64,000 nucleotides of DNA from Actinomadura livida (GCF_014648675.1 NZ_BMRO01000007.1:75011-139010); one strand, 5' to 3'. Positions 53,783-62,805 are shown, counted from the first letter of the stretch. Notes: generated by a model not told the origin, from the letters alone. Numbers and translations are program-made.

Positions 53783-53820
53783 TAAGTATGTGCTTACCTT
53801 GAAGGTAAGTGCGTACTTGC
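53783..53820 (+). promoter_or_regulatory. Operator-like tandem palindromes before the mce operon
   Basis: GTAAGTATGTGCTTAC (53783-53798) and GTAAGTGCGTACTTGC (53805-53820) are each near-palindromic and offset by 22 bp. Together they form a larger inverted repeat centred at 53801 (CTTACCTT-G-AAGGTAAG core is perfect). It lies 25-40 bp before the first yrbE gene. A TetR-type repressor binding cooperatively is the likely reading. Confidence 0.65.
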
Positions 53821-53857
53821 ACAGGACGCCGCCACCGCAAAGGAAGTGATAGGTCCC

Positions 53858-54643
53858 TTGTCCGCCATCGACATCCCGCGGCGGGTCCACGGCCTGCTGG
53901 ACGAGGTCGGCGAGCTGTTCGTCATCGCCCTTGAGGCCGTCCGCCGGACGTGGGACGTGCGGAACTGGGTCTGGGAGTTCATCGAGCAGGCATGGTTCCT
54001 CGCCCGCGTGACGAGCCTGCCGGTGATCCTGGTGTCGCTGCCGCTCGGCGCCACGGTCGCCCTCCAGGTCGGGCAGCTCGCGGCCCAGCTCGGCGCCCAG
54101 TCCGCGACCGGCGGCGCCGTCGTGGTCGGCCTGGTGCGCGAGGTCGCGCCGATCGCCGCCGCACTGATCATCGCGGGGGCGGGCGGCTCGGCGATGACCG
54201 CCGACATGGGCGCCCGCCGGATCCGCGACGAGCTGTCGGCGATGGAGGCGATGGCGGTCAACCCCGTCCACCGGCTCGTCACCCCCCGGCTCTGGGCGGC
54301 CAGCCTCGTCTCGACGCTGCTGGCGTCCCTGGTCATCGTGTCGGGCGCGGCCGGCGGCTTCGTGTTCAACGTCCTGCTGCAGGACGTCACGCCCGGCGCC
54401 TACTTCGACGGCGCGGTGTCGCTGCTCCAGACGTCCGACCTGCTGGTGACGCTGCTGAAGGCGTGGCTGTTCGGGGTCGTCGCCGCCGTGGTGGCCTGCT
54501 ACATGGGGATGACCTGCGCCGCGAGCCCCGTCGGCGTCGGCCGCGCCGTGAACCGCGCGATCGTCGTCGCGTTCCTGCTGGTGTTCGCCCTGAACTACGT
54601 GATCACGACGGTGTACTTCGTCGCGTTCCCGCCGAGGATCTGA
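53858..54643 (+). CDS. yrbEA: YrbE-type ABC permease of the mce lipid importer (first copy)
   Basis: About 261 residues of the MlaE/YrbE permease family, with five or six membrane segments. Conserved parts are LVREVAPIAAALIIAGAGGS and MTADMGARRIRDELSAMEAM (the EF-loop-like coupling motif with E in RDELSAMEAM), plus NPVHRLVTPRLWA. Two different YrbE proteins form the membrane channel under the six Mce proteins. The TTG at 53858 is chosen because AGGAAG lies upstream; a GTG at 53846 is open but almost touches that site. It is first in the operon, behind palindromic operators, and overlaps the second yrbE gene by TGATG. Confidence 0.92.
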   Translation: MSAIDIPRRVHGLLDEVGELFVIALEAVRRTWDVRNWVWEFIEQAWFLARVTSLPVILVSLPLGATVALQVGQLAAQLGAQSATGGAVVVGLVREVAPIAAALIIAGAGGSAMTADMGARRIRDELSAMEAMAVNPVHRLVTPRLWAASLVSTLLASLVIVSGAAGGFVFNVLLQDVTPGAYFDGAVSLLQTSDLLVTLLKAWLFGVVAAVVACYMGMTCAASPVGVGRAVNRAIVVAFLLVFALNYVITTVYFVAFPPRI

Positions 54644-55509
54644 TGGCCGGACTGCCCGTGATGGAGAAGGTCGCCCCGCGCGCCGTCCGCGCCGGGTCGA
54701 CGGCGCTCGAGCGCTCCGGCGACCTGGCCCAGTGGCCGGTGTTCGTCTACCGCATCCTGCTGTACTCGGTGCGGGACCTGATCCTGCGCCGCAAGTACAC
54801 CAAGACCATCGCCCGGCACGTCAGCGACGTCGTCGTGGGCGTCGGCGCCAGCGTCGTCGGCGGCGGCATGATCTTCGTCATCTTCACGATGGCGTTCTTC
54901 GTCGGCACCGAGGTCGGGCTGCAGGGCTACACCGGGCTCCAGTCGATCGGCGCGCAGTCGTTCATGGGCCTGGTCGGGTCGTTCGCGAACGTCCGCGAGA
55001 TCACCCCGGTGATCGCGGCGGTGGCGCTCGCCGCGCAGTGCGGGTCGGCGTTCACCGCGGAACTCGGCGCGATGCGCATCTCCGAGGAGATCGACGCCCT
55101 GGAGGTCATGGGCATCGGGTCGTTCGCCTACCTCGTGTGCACCCGCGTCGTGGCGGCGCTGATCGCGCTCGTCCCGCTGTACCTGATCGCGCTGTTCGCC
55201 AGCTTCTTCGCGACCCGGCTGATCAGCACGGGCTTCTTCGACCTGGCGCCCGGCGTGTACGACTACTACTTCCGGCTCTACCTGCCGACGATCGACCTGG
55301 TCTACAGCGCGATCAAGGTCGGGGTGTTCGCCTTCGCGGTGATCACCATCCACTGCTACTACGGCTACTACGCGACCGGCGGCCCGGCGGGCGTGGGCCG
55401 CGCCGCGGGCCGCGCGATCCGGCTGTCCATCATCGTCATCGTCGTGCTGAACCTGCTGCTGTCCTACGTGTTCTGGGGCAGCGGCGCGACCGTGAGGCTC
55501 ACCGGATGA
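54643..55509 (+). CDS. yrbEB: YrbE-type ABC permease of the mce lipid importer (second copy)
   Basis: 288 residues. An N-terminal amphipathic part (VYRILLYSVRDLILRRKYTK) leads into the MlaE-type permease core: FANVREITPVIAAVALAAQC, GSAFTAELGAMRISEEIDAL then EVMGIGSFAYLVCTR, the coupling motif EEIDALEVMG. C-terminal helices include YGYYATGGPAGVGRAAGRAI. It would pair with the first YrbE to form the heterodimeric permease. Its ATG at 54643 shares a base with the preceding stop, and the mceA start overlaps its stop by ATGA. Confidence 0.93.
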   Translation: MAGLPVMEKVAPRAVRAGSTALERSGDLAQWPVFVYRILLYSVRDLILRRKYTKTIARHVSDVVVGVGASVVGGGMIFVIFTMAFFVGTEVGLQGYTGLQSIGAQSFMGLVGSFANVREITPVIAAVALAAQCGSAFTAELGAMRISEEIDALEVMGIGSFAYLVCTRVVAALIALVPLYLIALFASFFATRLISTGFFDLAPGVYDYYFRLYLPTIDLVYSAIKVGVFAFAVITIHCYYGYYATGGPAGVGRAAGRAIRLSIIVIVVLNLLLSYVFWGSGATVRLTG

Positions 55510-56540
55510 TCAACGACGAGATCCCGCTGCCCCGCCGCCTGCTGATCAGCGCGCTCACGCTCGCGGTGCTGGCGACGGCGCTGTACGTGCTGATCGCCCG
55601 CCCGGGCCGCGACCCCGGGACGGTGCTCACCGCCGAGTTCGGCCGCGCCGGGCAGGGCCTCGGCACCGGCGCCCCCGTGAAGATCCGCGGCGTGACCGTC
55701 GGGACGGTGGAGGAGGTGGGGCTGACCGGCGGTGGGCGGGCGCGCCTCACCCTCCGGCTGGACAAGGGCACGCGGGTCCCCGACACCGTCACCGCGTCCA
55801 TCGTGCCCGCGTCGGCGTTCGGCCCCAAGTACGTCGACCTGCTCCCGGGCGCGCACTCCCGCACCGGCCCCTACCTGGCGTCCGGCGCGCGGATCGCCCG
55901 CACCTCCGACCCGCGCGACCTGTCGGACCTGCTCGCCCGCGCCGACACCGCCCTCGGCTCCGTCGACGCGCGGGAGGTCCAGACGATCGTGCGGACGATC
56001 GCCGCGGGCCTCGACGGGCAGGGCGTCCGGCTCGGGGAGACCATCGACCAGACGGGGGTCCTGCTGAACGTCGCGCACCGCAACCGCGGCAACGCCCGCC
56101 GGTTCATCGGCGACGGCGCCGCCCTCGCCGGCGCCCTGTCCGACAAGGGCGACGAGCTGACCGGCATCTCCGGAAACACCAACACCGTGATCGACGCGGC
56201 CGCGCAGGGCAACGGCAGGCTCGCCGGGTTCGCCGACGGCCTCTCGGACGTGTCGCTGCTGGCCGCGCACGGTTTCGACAAGCGCGGCGGGCAGCTCGGC
56301 CAGGCGTTCCGGTCCTCCGAGCGCACCGCCCGCATCATCTACGCCCAGCTCGGCCTCGTCGGGAACGCCGTCCGCACCGGCAACCAGCTGCTGCCCCTCT
56401 ACGGCGAGCTGACGTCGCTGCAAGGGATCGAAGGCAAGAACTACATCCGCTCGCAGGGGCTCCTGCCGTCCGACCCGTGCGGGCTGCTCCTCGGGCTGTG
56501 CGGCCCCAGCGGCTCCGTCCCGGCCCCGGGAGGCGGGTGA
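55506..56540 (+). CDS. mceA: Mce family protein, position A
   Basis: 344 residues: one N-terminal membrane helix (LLISALTLAVLATALYVLIA), an MCE/MlaD domain (VLTAEFGRAGQGLGTGAPVK, IRGVTVGTVEEVGL, ARLTLRLDKGTRVPDTVTAS), then a long helical domain that forms the tunnel wall. The C-terminus has a Cys pair in PSDPCGLLLGLCGPS. Six Mce subunits assemble a hollow needle through which lipids or sterols reach the YrbE permease. It is the first of six mce genes here and overlaps yrbEB by ATGA. The position letter is assigned by gene order. Confidence 0.92.
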   Translation: MINDEIPLPRRLLISALTLAVLATALYVLIARPGRDPGTVLTAEFGRAGQGLGTGAPVKIRGVTVGTVEEVGLTGGGRARLTLRLDKGTRVPDTVTASIVPASAFGPKYVDLLPGAHSRTGPYLASGARIARTSDPRDLSDLLARADTALGSVDAREVQTIVRTIAAGLDGQGVRLGETIDQTGVLLNVAHRNRGNARRFIGDGAALAGALSDKGDELTGISGNTNTVIDAAAQGNGRLAGFADGLSDVSLLAAHGFDKRGGQLGQAFRSSERTARIIYAQLGLVGNAVRTGNQLLPLYGELTSLQGIEGKNYIRSQGLLPSDPCGLLLGLCGPSGSVPAPGGG

Positions 56541-56541
56541 C

Positions 56542-57621
56542 ATGGCGAGGTTCCTCGGCAGCGCGCAGGCCCGCGCCCGCGCCGGCCTCGTCGTCCGCCT
56601 GGCGACGTTCGTGACGGTCACCGGCGTCCTCACCGCGTTCATCGGGATGCAGATCGCCCGCGTCGACACCGAGGGCGGCTGGCAGGTGAGCGCCACGTTC
56701 GACGACGCCAGCGGCCTGCTGAAGGGCGACGAGGTCAAGATCGCCGGAGCGCCGGTCGGCCGGGTGGACGAGGTGAAGGTGGTGGACGGCAAGGCCCGCG
56801 TCGCCCTCACCGTCCGCGACACGGTGAAGGTCCCCGCCGACACCGAGGCCGCGATCCGCTGGCGCGACGCCATGGGCCGGCGCGTCGTGTACCTGCTGCC
56901 GGGCAAGAGCCCCGAGAAGATGCGGCCCGGCGCGCACATCACCCGCACCCGCTCCGTCGTGGACGGCAGCGCGCTGATCGAGCAGCTCGGCCCCCTCGTC
57001 CGCAGCCTGGACGTCAAGGAGGTCAACACGGTCCTGGTGTCGCTGTCGCAGGCGCTCGACGGCAACGCGGAGAACATCGACCGCCTCATCGCCGACATCG
57101 ACGTGCTGTCGGCGTCGATCGCGCGGCGCCGCGCGATGCTGAAGCGGATGCTGGACGACTACGCCACCGTCACCGGCATCATCGCCCGCCGCGACAAGCA
57201 GATCGGGTCCGCCGTCGACGACCTCGTCAGCCTCAGCGACGCGTTCGCCGGCAACCGCAAGCTCATCGACGGCAGCCTCGTCCAGCTCGCCGCCCTCACC
57301 CGGACGTCGGACACCGTCCTCGCGCGCAACGAACGCGAGCTCGGCCAGGTCATCGAGCGGCTCTCGGCGTTCAGCGCCGGCGTGGGCCGCAACCGCGCCG
57401 CCGTCCTCCAGCTCCTCCAGTCGGTGACGCCCAAGCTCCGCAACATCTTCGCCGCCGTCGACAACGGCCAGTTCGTGGAGGCCGCCATGCCGTGCCTGTC
57501 GCTCGCGGCGCCGCCCTGCCCGTACCCGACGCGGCTGCCGGGCCCGCGCGAGGGCGCGCACAGCGTCAACACGCCGGAGGCGCTGGAGAACCTGATCGTG
57601 GGGGGTACCCGGTGGGGATGA
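56542..57621 (+). CDS. mceB: Mce family protein, position B
   Basis: 359 residues: N-terminal membrane helix (LVVRLATFVTVTGVLTAFIG), MCE domain (VSATFDDASGLLKGDEVKIA, GAPVGRVDEVKVVDGKARVA), helical tunnel domain with LSQALDGNAENIDRLIADID, and a C-terminal Cys-containing end (MPCLSLAAPPCPYPTRLPG). The MCE domain motif GLLKGDEVKIAG is canonical. It starts one base after the mceA stop region and ends in an ATGA overlap with the next gene, so it is translated as part of the operon. Confidence 0.92.
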   Translation: MARFLGSAQARARAGLVVRLATFVTVTGVLTAFIGMQIARVDTEGGWQVSATFDDASGLLKGDEVKIAGAPVGRVDEVKVVDGKARVALTVRDTVKVPADTEAAIRWRDAMGRRVVYLLPGKSPEKMRPGAHITRTRSVVDGSALIEQLGPLVRSLDVKEVNTVLVSLSQALDGNAENIDRLIADIDVLSASIARRRAMLKRMLDDYATVTGIIARRDKQIGSAVDDLVSLSDAFAGNRKLIDGSLVQLAALTRTSDTVLARNERELGQVIERLSAFSAGVGRNRAAVLQLLQSVTPKLRNIFAAVDNGQFVEAAMPCLSLAAPPCPYPTRLPGPREGAHSVNTPEALENLIVGGTRWG

Positions 57622-58643
57622 AATCGTTCCGGGACCGGAACCGGATCACGGTCGGGCTGGTCTCGGCGGGCACGCTGATCGCGCTCGTCGTCTCGGTCTA
57701 CCTCGTCGGCACCCGCGGGCTGCTCCAGGACCGCTACACCATCACCGGCGTCTTCGCCGAGACCGGCAACCTGCGCGCCGGGGACGAGGTGCGGGTCGCC
57801 GGCGTCCGGGTCGGTGAGATCACCTCCGTGGAGCCCGACCACCGCCGCGGCCAGGTCGTGGTCGGCTGGAAGGTGGACGGCGAGATCGACCTCGGCCCCG
57901 CCACCCGCGCGGAGATCAAGGTCGCCAACGTGCTCGGCGGGCGGTACCTGCGGCTGTCCGGCCCGGTCGCCGAGCCGCACCTGGCCGACATGCCGGAGGA
58001 CAAGCGCCGCATCCCCCTCGAACGCACCCAGGTGCCCACGACGATCAACAGCGTGCTGGACGACTCCGCCCGCACCGTGTCCAAGCTCGACACGCGGGCG
58101 ATCAACAAGATCGTGGCCGAGCTGAACGGCATCGGCGACGAGGACCGCGGCAGGCTCGGCAACGCCCTGTCCAACCTCGCGGACCTCGCCGAGACGGTGA
58201 ACGAGTCAGAGCCGCAGATCAAGGCGCTGCTCGACAACGGCGACCGTGTCCTCAAGCTCGCCAAGGCCAAGGACGCCGAGCTGTCCCGGCTGCTCACCAA
58301 CGTCCAGATCATGCTGGACGAGCTGCGCAAGCGCCGCGCCGAGCTGTCCGCGTTCCTCGGCAGCGGCAGCCGCACCGTCGAGAGCCTCACCCGGGTCATC
58401 GACCGGCAGCAGGCGAAGCTGCTGTCGCTCGTCGCCGACCTGCGCGGCACGCTCGGCACCCTCCGCCCCGCGACCGGCGACTTCAACACGCTGCTCGCCT
58501 GGGCCGGGCCGACGCTGTCCGGGCTGGCCGGCACCGGCGGGCAGGGCCCCTGGCTGGAGGTCCTCGCCACCGGCCTCGGCCCGCTGTCCCCGCAGGACCT
58601 CGCGGGCCTCGCCGAACTCGCACCCCCGGAGGCCAGGCGATGA
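57618..58643 (+). CDS. mceC: Mce family protein, position C
   Basis: 341 residues: membrane helix (TVGLVSAGTLIALVVSVYLV), MCE domain (TITGVFAETGNLRAGDEVRV, AGVRVGEITSVEPDHRRGQV), EIKVANVLGGRYLRLSG, then the helical domain with repeated LLDNGDRVLKLAKAKDAELS-type coiled-coil heptads. The tail GLGPLSPQDLAGLAELAPPE is acidic. An ATGA overlap with mceB and another with the next gene place it in the coupled operon. A GTG six bases earlier is an alternative start. Confidence 0.92.
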   Translation: MKSFRDRNRITVGLVSAGTLIALVVSVYLVGTRGLLQDRYTITGVFAETGNLRAGDEVRVAGVRVGEITSVEPDHRRGQVVVGWKVDGEIDLGPATRAEIKVANVLGGRYLRLSGPVAEPHLADMPEDKRRIPLERTQVPTTINSVLDDSARTVSKLDTRAINKIVAELNGIGDEDRGRLGNALSNLADLAETVNESEPQIKALLDNGDRVLKLAKAKDAELSRLLTNVQIMLDELRKRRAELSAFLGSGSRTVESLTRVIDRQQAKLLSLVADLRGTLGTLRPATGDFNTLLAWAGPTLSGLAGTGGQGPWLEVLATGLGPLSPQDLAGLAELAPPEARR

Positions 58644-59698
58644 GAGAAGAGCAGCGGGGCCGGGCGATGAGACGTCCCGTCGCGGCCGCCACCGCCCTCG
58701 TGCTGACCGCCGCGCTCGGCGGCTGCGGGGTGGTGTCCGAGCCCACCTACCCGATGACCGTGTACTTCGCCTCGGCTCCGTCGCTCTACAAGGAGTCCCA
58801 GGTGAAGGTGATGGGCGCCGACGCCGGGACCATCACGGCCATCAGGAGCGAACGCCACCGCGTCCGCGTCGACATGAAGGTCAGGCGCTCCGTGCCCGTC
58901 CCGGCCGACGCGCACGCCGTGATCGAGTCCGCCGACGCGCTCGGCGAGCGGTTCGTCACCCTGCACCCCGTCTGGAAGCCCGGCATGCCGAAGGCCAAGC
59001 CGGGCACCGTCATCCCGCAGGAACGCACCGAGCTGCCCATCGAGATCGACGACGCGCTCGCCGCGTTCGCCAAGCTCAACGAGTCGATCGACGGGAGCGC
59101 CCTCGGGCCCGCCGTGCACCGCGCCGCCGAATCCCTGCGCGGCCGGGGCGACGGCATCAACGACGCGCTGCAGAACACGTCCGAGCTGACCCGCGACCTC
59201 GCCGCGCAGGACAAGCGGATCGTCTCCCTCGCCGACGGCCTGCACCACCTCGCCGCCGACCTCAACGCACGCGACAAGAAGCTGTCGGACCTGCTCAGGT
59301 CCTTCTCCACCACCGGCAGCACCCTCGCCCAGGAACGCCGGGCGCTGCGCGACTTCATCGCGGGCCTCGCCGCCGCGATCCGCAAGAGCGAGGTGCTCGT
59401 CACCGCCTACCGGGAGACGCTGCCGAGCACCGTCGCCGACCTGTCCAACATCATCCTGACGCTGAAGGGCAACGTCGCCGGCCTCACGCAGGCCATCGAC
59501 AGCCTCGGCCGGTTCGCCGACGTCGCCATCGACGCGTGGGACCGCCGCAACCACGTCGCCACCATCCGCGTCGTCGTGCACGGCACCGTCCGGGCGTGGC
59601 TCCAGCCGCTCTTCACCGCGCTGGGCTGGGGCGCCGTCCCCTGCGCCGAGGGCAACCGGGACCTCGGCGACTGCGCTCCGCCGCCGGGAGGGCCGTGA
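58640..59698 (+). CDS. mceD: Mce family lipoprotein, position D
   Basis: 352 residues. The signal MRRPVAAATALVLTAALGGC ends in an LGGC lipobox, so this Mce protein is lipid-anchored instead of membrane-spanning. The MCE domain follows: MTVYFASAPSLYKESQVKVM, GADAGTITAIRSERHRVRVD, ADALGERFVTLHP. The helical domain has QNTSELTRDLAAQDKRIVSL. The C-terminal end carries WGAVPCAEGNRDLGDCAPPP with two cysteines. In mycobacterial operons the lipoprotein is usually position E; here both D and E have lipoboxes. Translationally coupled on both sides. Confidence 0.9.
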   Translation: MREEQRGRAMRRPVAAATALVLTAALGGCGVVSEPTYPMTVYFASAPSLYKESQVKVMGADAGTITAIRSERHRVRVDMKVRRSVPVPADAHAVIESADALGERFVTLHPVWKPGMPKAKPGTVIPQERTELPIEIDDALAAFAKLNESIDGSALGPAVHRAAESLRGRGDGINDALQNTSELTRDLAAQDKRIVSLADGLHHLAADLNARDKKLSDLLRSFSTTGSTLAQERRALRDFIAGLAAAIRKSEVLVTAYRETLPSTVADLSNIILTLKGNVAGLTQAIDSLGRFADVAIDAWDRRNHVATIRVVVHGTVRAWLQPLFTALGWGAVPCAEGNRDLGDCAPPPGGP

Positions 59699-60711
59699 TG
59701 ACACGGAGACTCGTGACCTGCGCGCTCGTCGCCGCGCTGATCGTCGGCCTCGGGGGATGCTCCCTGCGGACGGCCGGCGCGCCGAAGGGCGACATGACCC
59801 TGCACGCCACCTTCGACGACGTGCAGAGCCTCGTCCCGGGGCACAGCGTCCAGGTCGCCGACATCCGCGTCGGCACCGTCACCGCCGTCCGGCTGGACGG
59901 CTACCGCGCCCGCGTCACCATGTCGCTGCGCGACGACCGGCGCATCCCCACGGGGACCACCGCCACGATCGCCAAGTCGTCCCTGCTCGGCGAGAACTAC
60001 GTGCGGCTCGACCTCGCGCCGGGCCGCCGCCTCGACACCGGCCCGTACCTCGCGTCCGGGCAGGCCATCGACCGCACCGCCGTCCAGCCCGACCTGGAGC
60101 AGATCAGCGCGAAGGTCGGGCCGCTCCTCGCGGCGCTCGGCGGCCAGGACATCGCCACCATCAGCGGCGAGTCCGCCACCGCGCTCGGCGGCCGGGGACG
60201 CAAGCTCAACACGCTCATCGCCCGCGCCACCGAGGTCGGCGACCAGTACGCCGCGGCCAGCAACGACCTGGGCCGCGCGCTCGACTCGCTCGCGCAGCTC
60301 GGCACCTCGCTCCGCGAGGGCTCCAAAGAGCTCGACCGGCTGCCGGGCAACGTCGAACTCGCCACCCGCCGGCTGCAGGACGACCGCGACAACCTCAAAC
60401 GCACCATCGAGGCGCTCTTGGAACTGGCCACCTCGGTCAACGGCAACGTGCAGCAGCGGCACGCCGCGCGGCTCGCCGCCCTCCTGGCCCGTGCCGACGA
60501 ACTGCTCACCGCCGCCCTGCGCGGACGCGACGAGCTGAAGGCCCTCACCGGGTCGGTCCTGGACTTCCTGCGCGGCCCCTCCGTGTCGCACAGCGGCCAG
60601 GCCCTCCTCTTCCTGTGGATCAAGGGTTTCCTGCCGCACCCCGGCGCCGCCGCCACCGCGGCGTCCGGCGGGCGGCAGGACCTCAACGGACTGCTGAGGC
60701 CGCGCTCATGA
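59698..60711 (+). CDS. mceE: Mce family lipoprotein, position E
   Basis: 337 residues. RLVTCALVAALIVGLGGCSL is a lipoprotein signal with an LGGC lipobox. The MCE domain has LHATFDDVQSLVPGHSVQVA, DIRVGTVTAVRLDGYRARVT and AKSSLLGENYVRLDL. The helical domain includes LARADELLTAALRGRDELKA. It corresponds to MceE (LprK-type) lipoproteins of mycobacteria. Its ATG shares a base with the mceD stop (TGATG), and its stop overlaps the mceF start. Confidence 0.92.
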   Translation: MTRRLVTCALVAALIVGLGGCSLRTAGAPKGDMTLHATFDDVQSLVPGHSVQVADIRVGTVTAVRLDGYRARVTMSLRDDRRIPTGTTATIAKSSLLGENYVRLDLAPGRRLDTGPYLASGQAIDRTAVQPDLEQISAKVGPLLAALGGQDIATISGESATALGGRGRKLNTLIARATEVGDQYAAASNDLGRALDSLAQLGTSLREGSKELDRLPGNVELATRRLQDDRDNLKRTIEALLELATSVNGNVQQRHAARLAALLARADELLTAALRGRDELKALTGSVLDFLRGPSVSHSGQALLFLWIKGFLPHPGAAATAASGGRQDLNGLLRPRS

Positions 60712-61985
60712 GGTATCCCCGCGTCGCCGTCAACCTGGTCTTCTTCGTCCTGCTGGGCATCGCCCTCACGGTGTGGGCGGTGCGCAGCCTCATCCACATC
60801 GACGCGCTCGAACGGCCCTTCACCGTCACGGCCGACTTCGAGACCTCGCCCGGCCTGCACGGCGACCTGGAGGTCACCCACCTCGGCGTCGCCGTCGGCG
60901 AGGTCGGGGACATCAGGCTGGAGGGCGACCACGTCGCCGTCACCCTCGACATCCGCCGCGAGGCCCGGATCCCCGCCGGCGTCGGCGCCCGCGTCCTGCG
61001 CAAGTCCGCGATCGGCGAGCCGTACATCGAGCTGACCCCGGCCAAGACGGACGAGTCCCGGACGCTGAAGAACGGCGACCACATCCCGATCTCCCGCACC
61101 GCCGGGACCACCGACTACAAGCAGCTGTTCGAGGGGCTCAGCGGCACCCTCGACGCCGTCGACCCGCGCGACACCCGCACCCTCGTCCACGAACTGGCCA
61201 CCGGTCTCGAAGGGCGCGGCACCGACCTGCACGACATGATCTCCGACACCCACCGCCTCACCGGGACGCTCGCCGCCGAGGCCGGAACGCTGGACGCCAT
61301 GTCCCGCGAGCTGACCCGCCTCACCGCCACGCTCACGGCCCACCGCGGCGACATCGCGTCCGGCGTCAACGACCTGGCGCTGTTCAGCACGGCCCTGCGG
61401 CAGTCGACCCGCGACCTGAACAGCGTCCTCGACGAGGGTCCCGGCGCCATGCGGAACATGCACGCCCTCCTCCAGGAGGCCCGTCCCGGCCTCGACTGCC
61501 TGCTCAGCGCGGCGGCGACGCCCACCGCCCCGCTGATGACGGCCGAGAACCAGCAGAAGATCACCCACGTGCTGCGGCTCGTGCCGACCCTCCGGGCCCT
61601 CGTGGCGGACGTCACCGACGTCGAACCCACCGGGCGGTACATCCGCGTCTCGCCCGTCATCACCCTCACCGGCTCCAAGGCGGCGACCGAGTACACGACC
61701 CCGGTCGCCAAGCCCACCGCGCCGCGCCTCACCTACTGCGACGCGAACGTCAAGGACCCGGAGGTCGCGGCGGCCGCCGCGAAGATCAAGCCCACGCCGG
61801 GGATGCGGCCCGGCACCGGTGCCGCCGGCACCTCGCCGAACGCCGACCTCCGGCCGGTGAGCGGCACCGAGGAACACCCGTCCGCGCGCTGGCTGCCGCT
61901 GCTGCCGCCCGTGCTCGGCGGCGTGATCGTCCTCGCCACCGCCTGCAACGCACTGCGCGCCCTCGTCCGGCGCCGTACCGACTGA
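60708..61985 (+). CDS. mceF: Mce family protein, position F
   Basis: 425 residues: membrane helix (VAVNLVFFVLLGIALTVWAV), MCE domain (VTADFETSPGLHGDLEVTHL, GVAVGEVGDIRLEGDHVAVT, LRKSAIGEPYIELTPA), helical domain (LVHELATGLEGRGTDLHDMI), then a C-terminal extension ending in a second membrane helix (WLPLLPPVLGGVIVLATACN). MceF proteins of other operons also tend to be the longest and to carry a C-terminal extension. It closes the set of six mce genes and is followed 14 bp later by the Mce-associated protein gene. Confidence 0.92.
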   Translation: MRYPRVAVNLVFFVLLGIALTVWAVRSLIHIDALERPFTVTADFETSPGLHGDLEVTHLGVAVGEVGDIRLEGDHVAVTLDIRREARIPAGVGARVLRKSAIGEPYIELTPAKTDESRTLKNGDHIPISRTAGTTDYKQLFEGLSGTLDAVDPRDTRTLVHELATGLEGRGTDLHDMISDTHRLTGTLAAEAGTLDAMSRELTRLTATLTAHRGDIASGVNDLALFSTALRQSTRDLNSVLDEGPGAMRNMHALLQEARPGLDCLLSAAATPTAPLMTAENQQKITHVLRLVPTLRALVADVTDVEPTGRYIRVSPVITLTGSKAATEYTTPVAKPTAPRLTYCDANVKDPEVAAAAAKIKPTPGMRPGTGAAGTSPNADLRPVSGTEEHPSARWLPLLPPVLGGVIVLATACNALRALVRRRTD

Positions 61986-61999
61986 GCCCCGGAGGACCC

Positions 62000-62716
62000 G
62001 TGACCAGGACCGACACCACCAAGCCCACCAAGCCGGAGGAGACCGAGACCTCCGGCGAGGAGGAGACCGCCATGGAGGAGCCCCTCAAGGTGAAGGGCGT
62101 CGAGAAGGAGTCCGGTGAGGCGGTCGCCGGCAAGCGGGCGTGGGCGCGGATGCCGGGCAAGGCGGCGCTGGTCAGGGCGACGGTCGCGGTGGCGCTCGTC
62201 GGGTCGGTGGTCACGGCCGGGCTGCAGTGGTACCAGGCCGACCAGGCGGCGCAGCGGGACGCGGAGCGCCGGGAGGTCCGGTCCAGCGCGGCCGAGTTCG
62301 GCGAGGCGCTGCTCAGCTACGACCACACCAAGCTCCAGGCGGCGCGCGACCGGGTCCTCGGGCTGGCGTCGGACGACTTCGCCAAGACCTACGACGAGGC
62401 GTTCACCGGCGGCCTCGAAGGCGTCATCACGAAGCTGAAGGCGAGCGCGACCGCGACGGTCCGCACCGTCTACCTGGAAGAGATCGAGGCGGGCACCGCG
62501 AAGGCCGTCGTCGTCATGGACTCCGAGGTGACCAGCACGGCGGGAACCCGCCGCGTCCTCGGCTCCTACCTCGACATGCGGCTGACGCGCCGCGGCGACG
62601 AGTGGAAGGTCACCGAGGTCACCTCGGTCGGCGCGGCGAACGAGACCATGACCGACCCCGACGGCGAGCAGCAGAAGCCGGACGCGGGCGTCCCGTCCCC
62701 CGACCCGAGCCCGTGA
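62000..62716 (+). CDS. Mce-associated membrane protein
   Basis: 238 residues from a GTG at 62000 with GGAGG four bases upstream. A Thr/Glu/Lys-rich cytoplasmic N-terminus of about 55 residues precedes one membrane helix (ALVRATVAVALVGSVVTAGL) and an extracytoplasmic domain of the SnoaL/NTF2-like type seen in Mce-associated (Mas/Mam) proteins: EFGEALLSYDHTKLQAARDR, YDEAFTGGLEGVITKLKASA, YLDMRLTRRGDEWKVTEVTS. Such proteins stabilise the Mce complex. It is the last gene of the operon. No MceG-type ATPase gene is in the window; one elsewhere may serve the transporter. Confidence 0.88.
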   Translation: MTRTDTTKPTKPEETETSGEEETAMEEPLKVKGVEKESGEAVAGKRAWARMPGKAALVRATVAVALVGSVVTAGLQWYQADQAAQRDAERREVRSSAAEFGEALLSYDHTKLQAARDRVLGLASDDFAKTYDEAFTGGLEGVITKLKASATATVRTVYLEEIEAGTAKAVVVMDSEVTSTAGTRRVLGSYLDMRLTRRGDEWKVTEVTSVGAANETMTDPDGEQQKPDAGVPSPDPSP

Positions 62717-62728
62717 GCGGAACGGGAC

Positions 62729-62769
62729 AGGGCCGGTGCCACGCAGGTGCGGGGAATGGCACCGGCCCT
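62729..62769. terminator. Hairpin terminator at the end of the mce operon
   Basis: A perfect 12-bp stem (AGGGCCGGTGCC at 62729-62740 with 62758-62769) and a 17-base loop, 12 bp past the last mce-operon stop and 36 bp past the convergent chitinase stop. It can act in both directions. Confidence 0.75.
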
Positions 62770-62805
62770 GAGCTCAGCTGACCCCGGCGGCCGCGGGCCG
62801 GGGCC

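Noticed and set aside
53496..53849. An open frame of 117 codons just upstream of the mce operon.
   Set aside because: It is Arg/Pro-rich without a domain or ribosome binding site and would run through the palindromic operator region.
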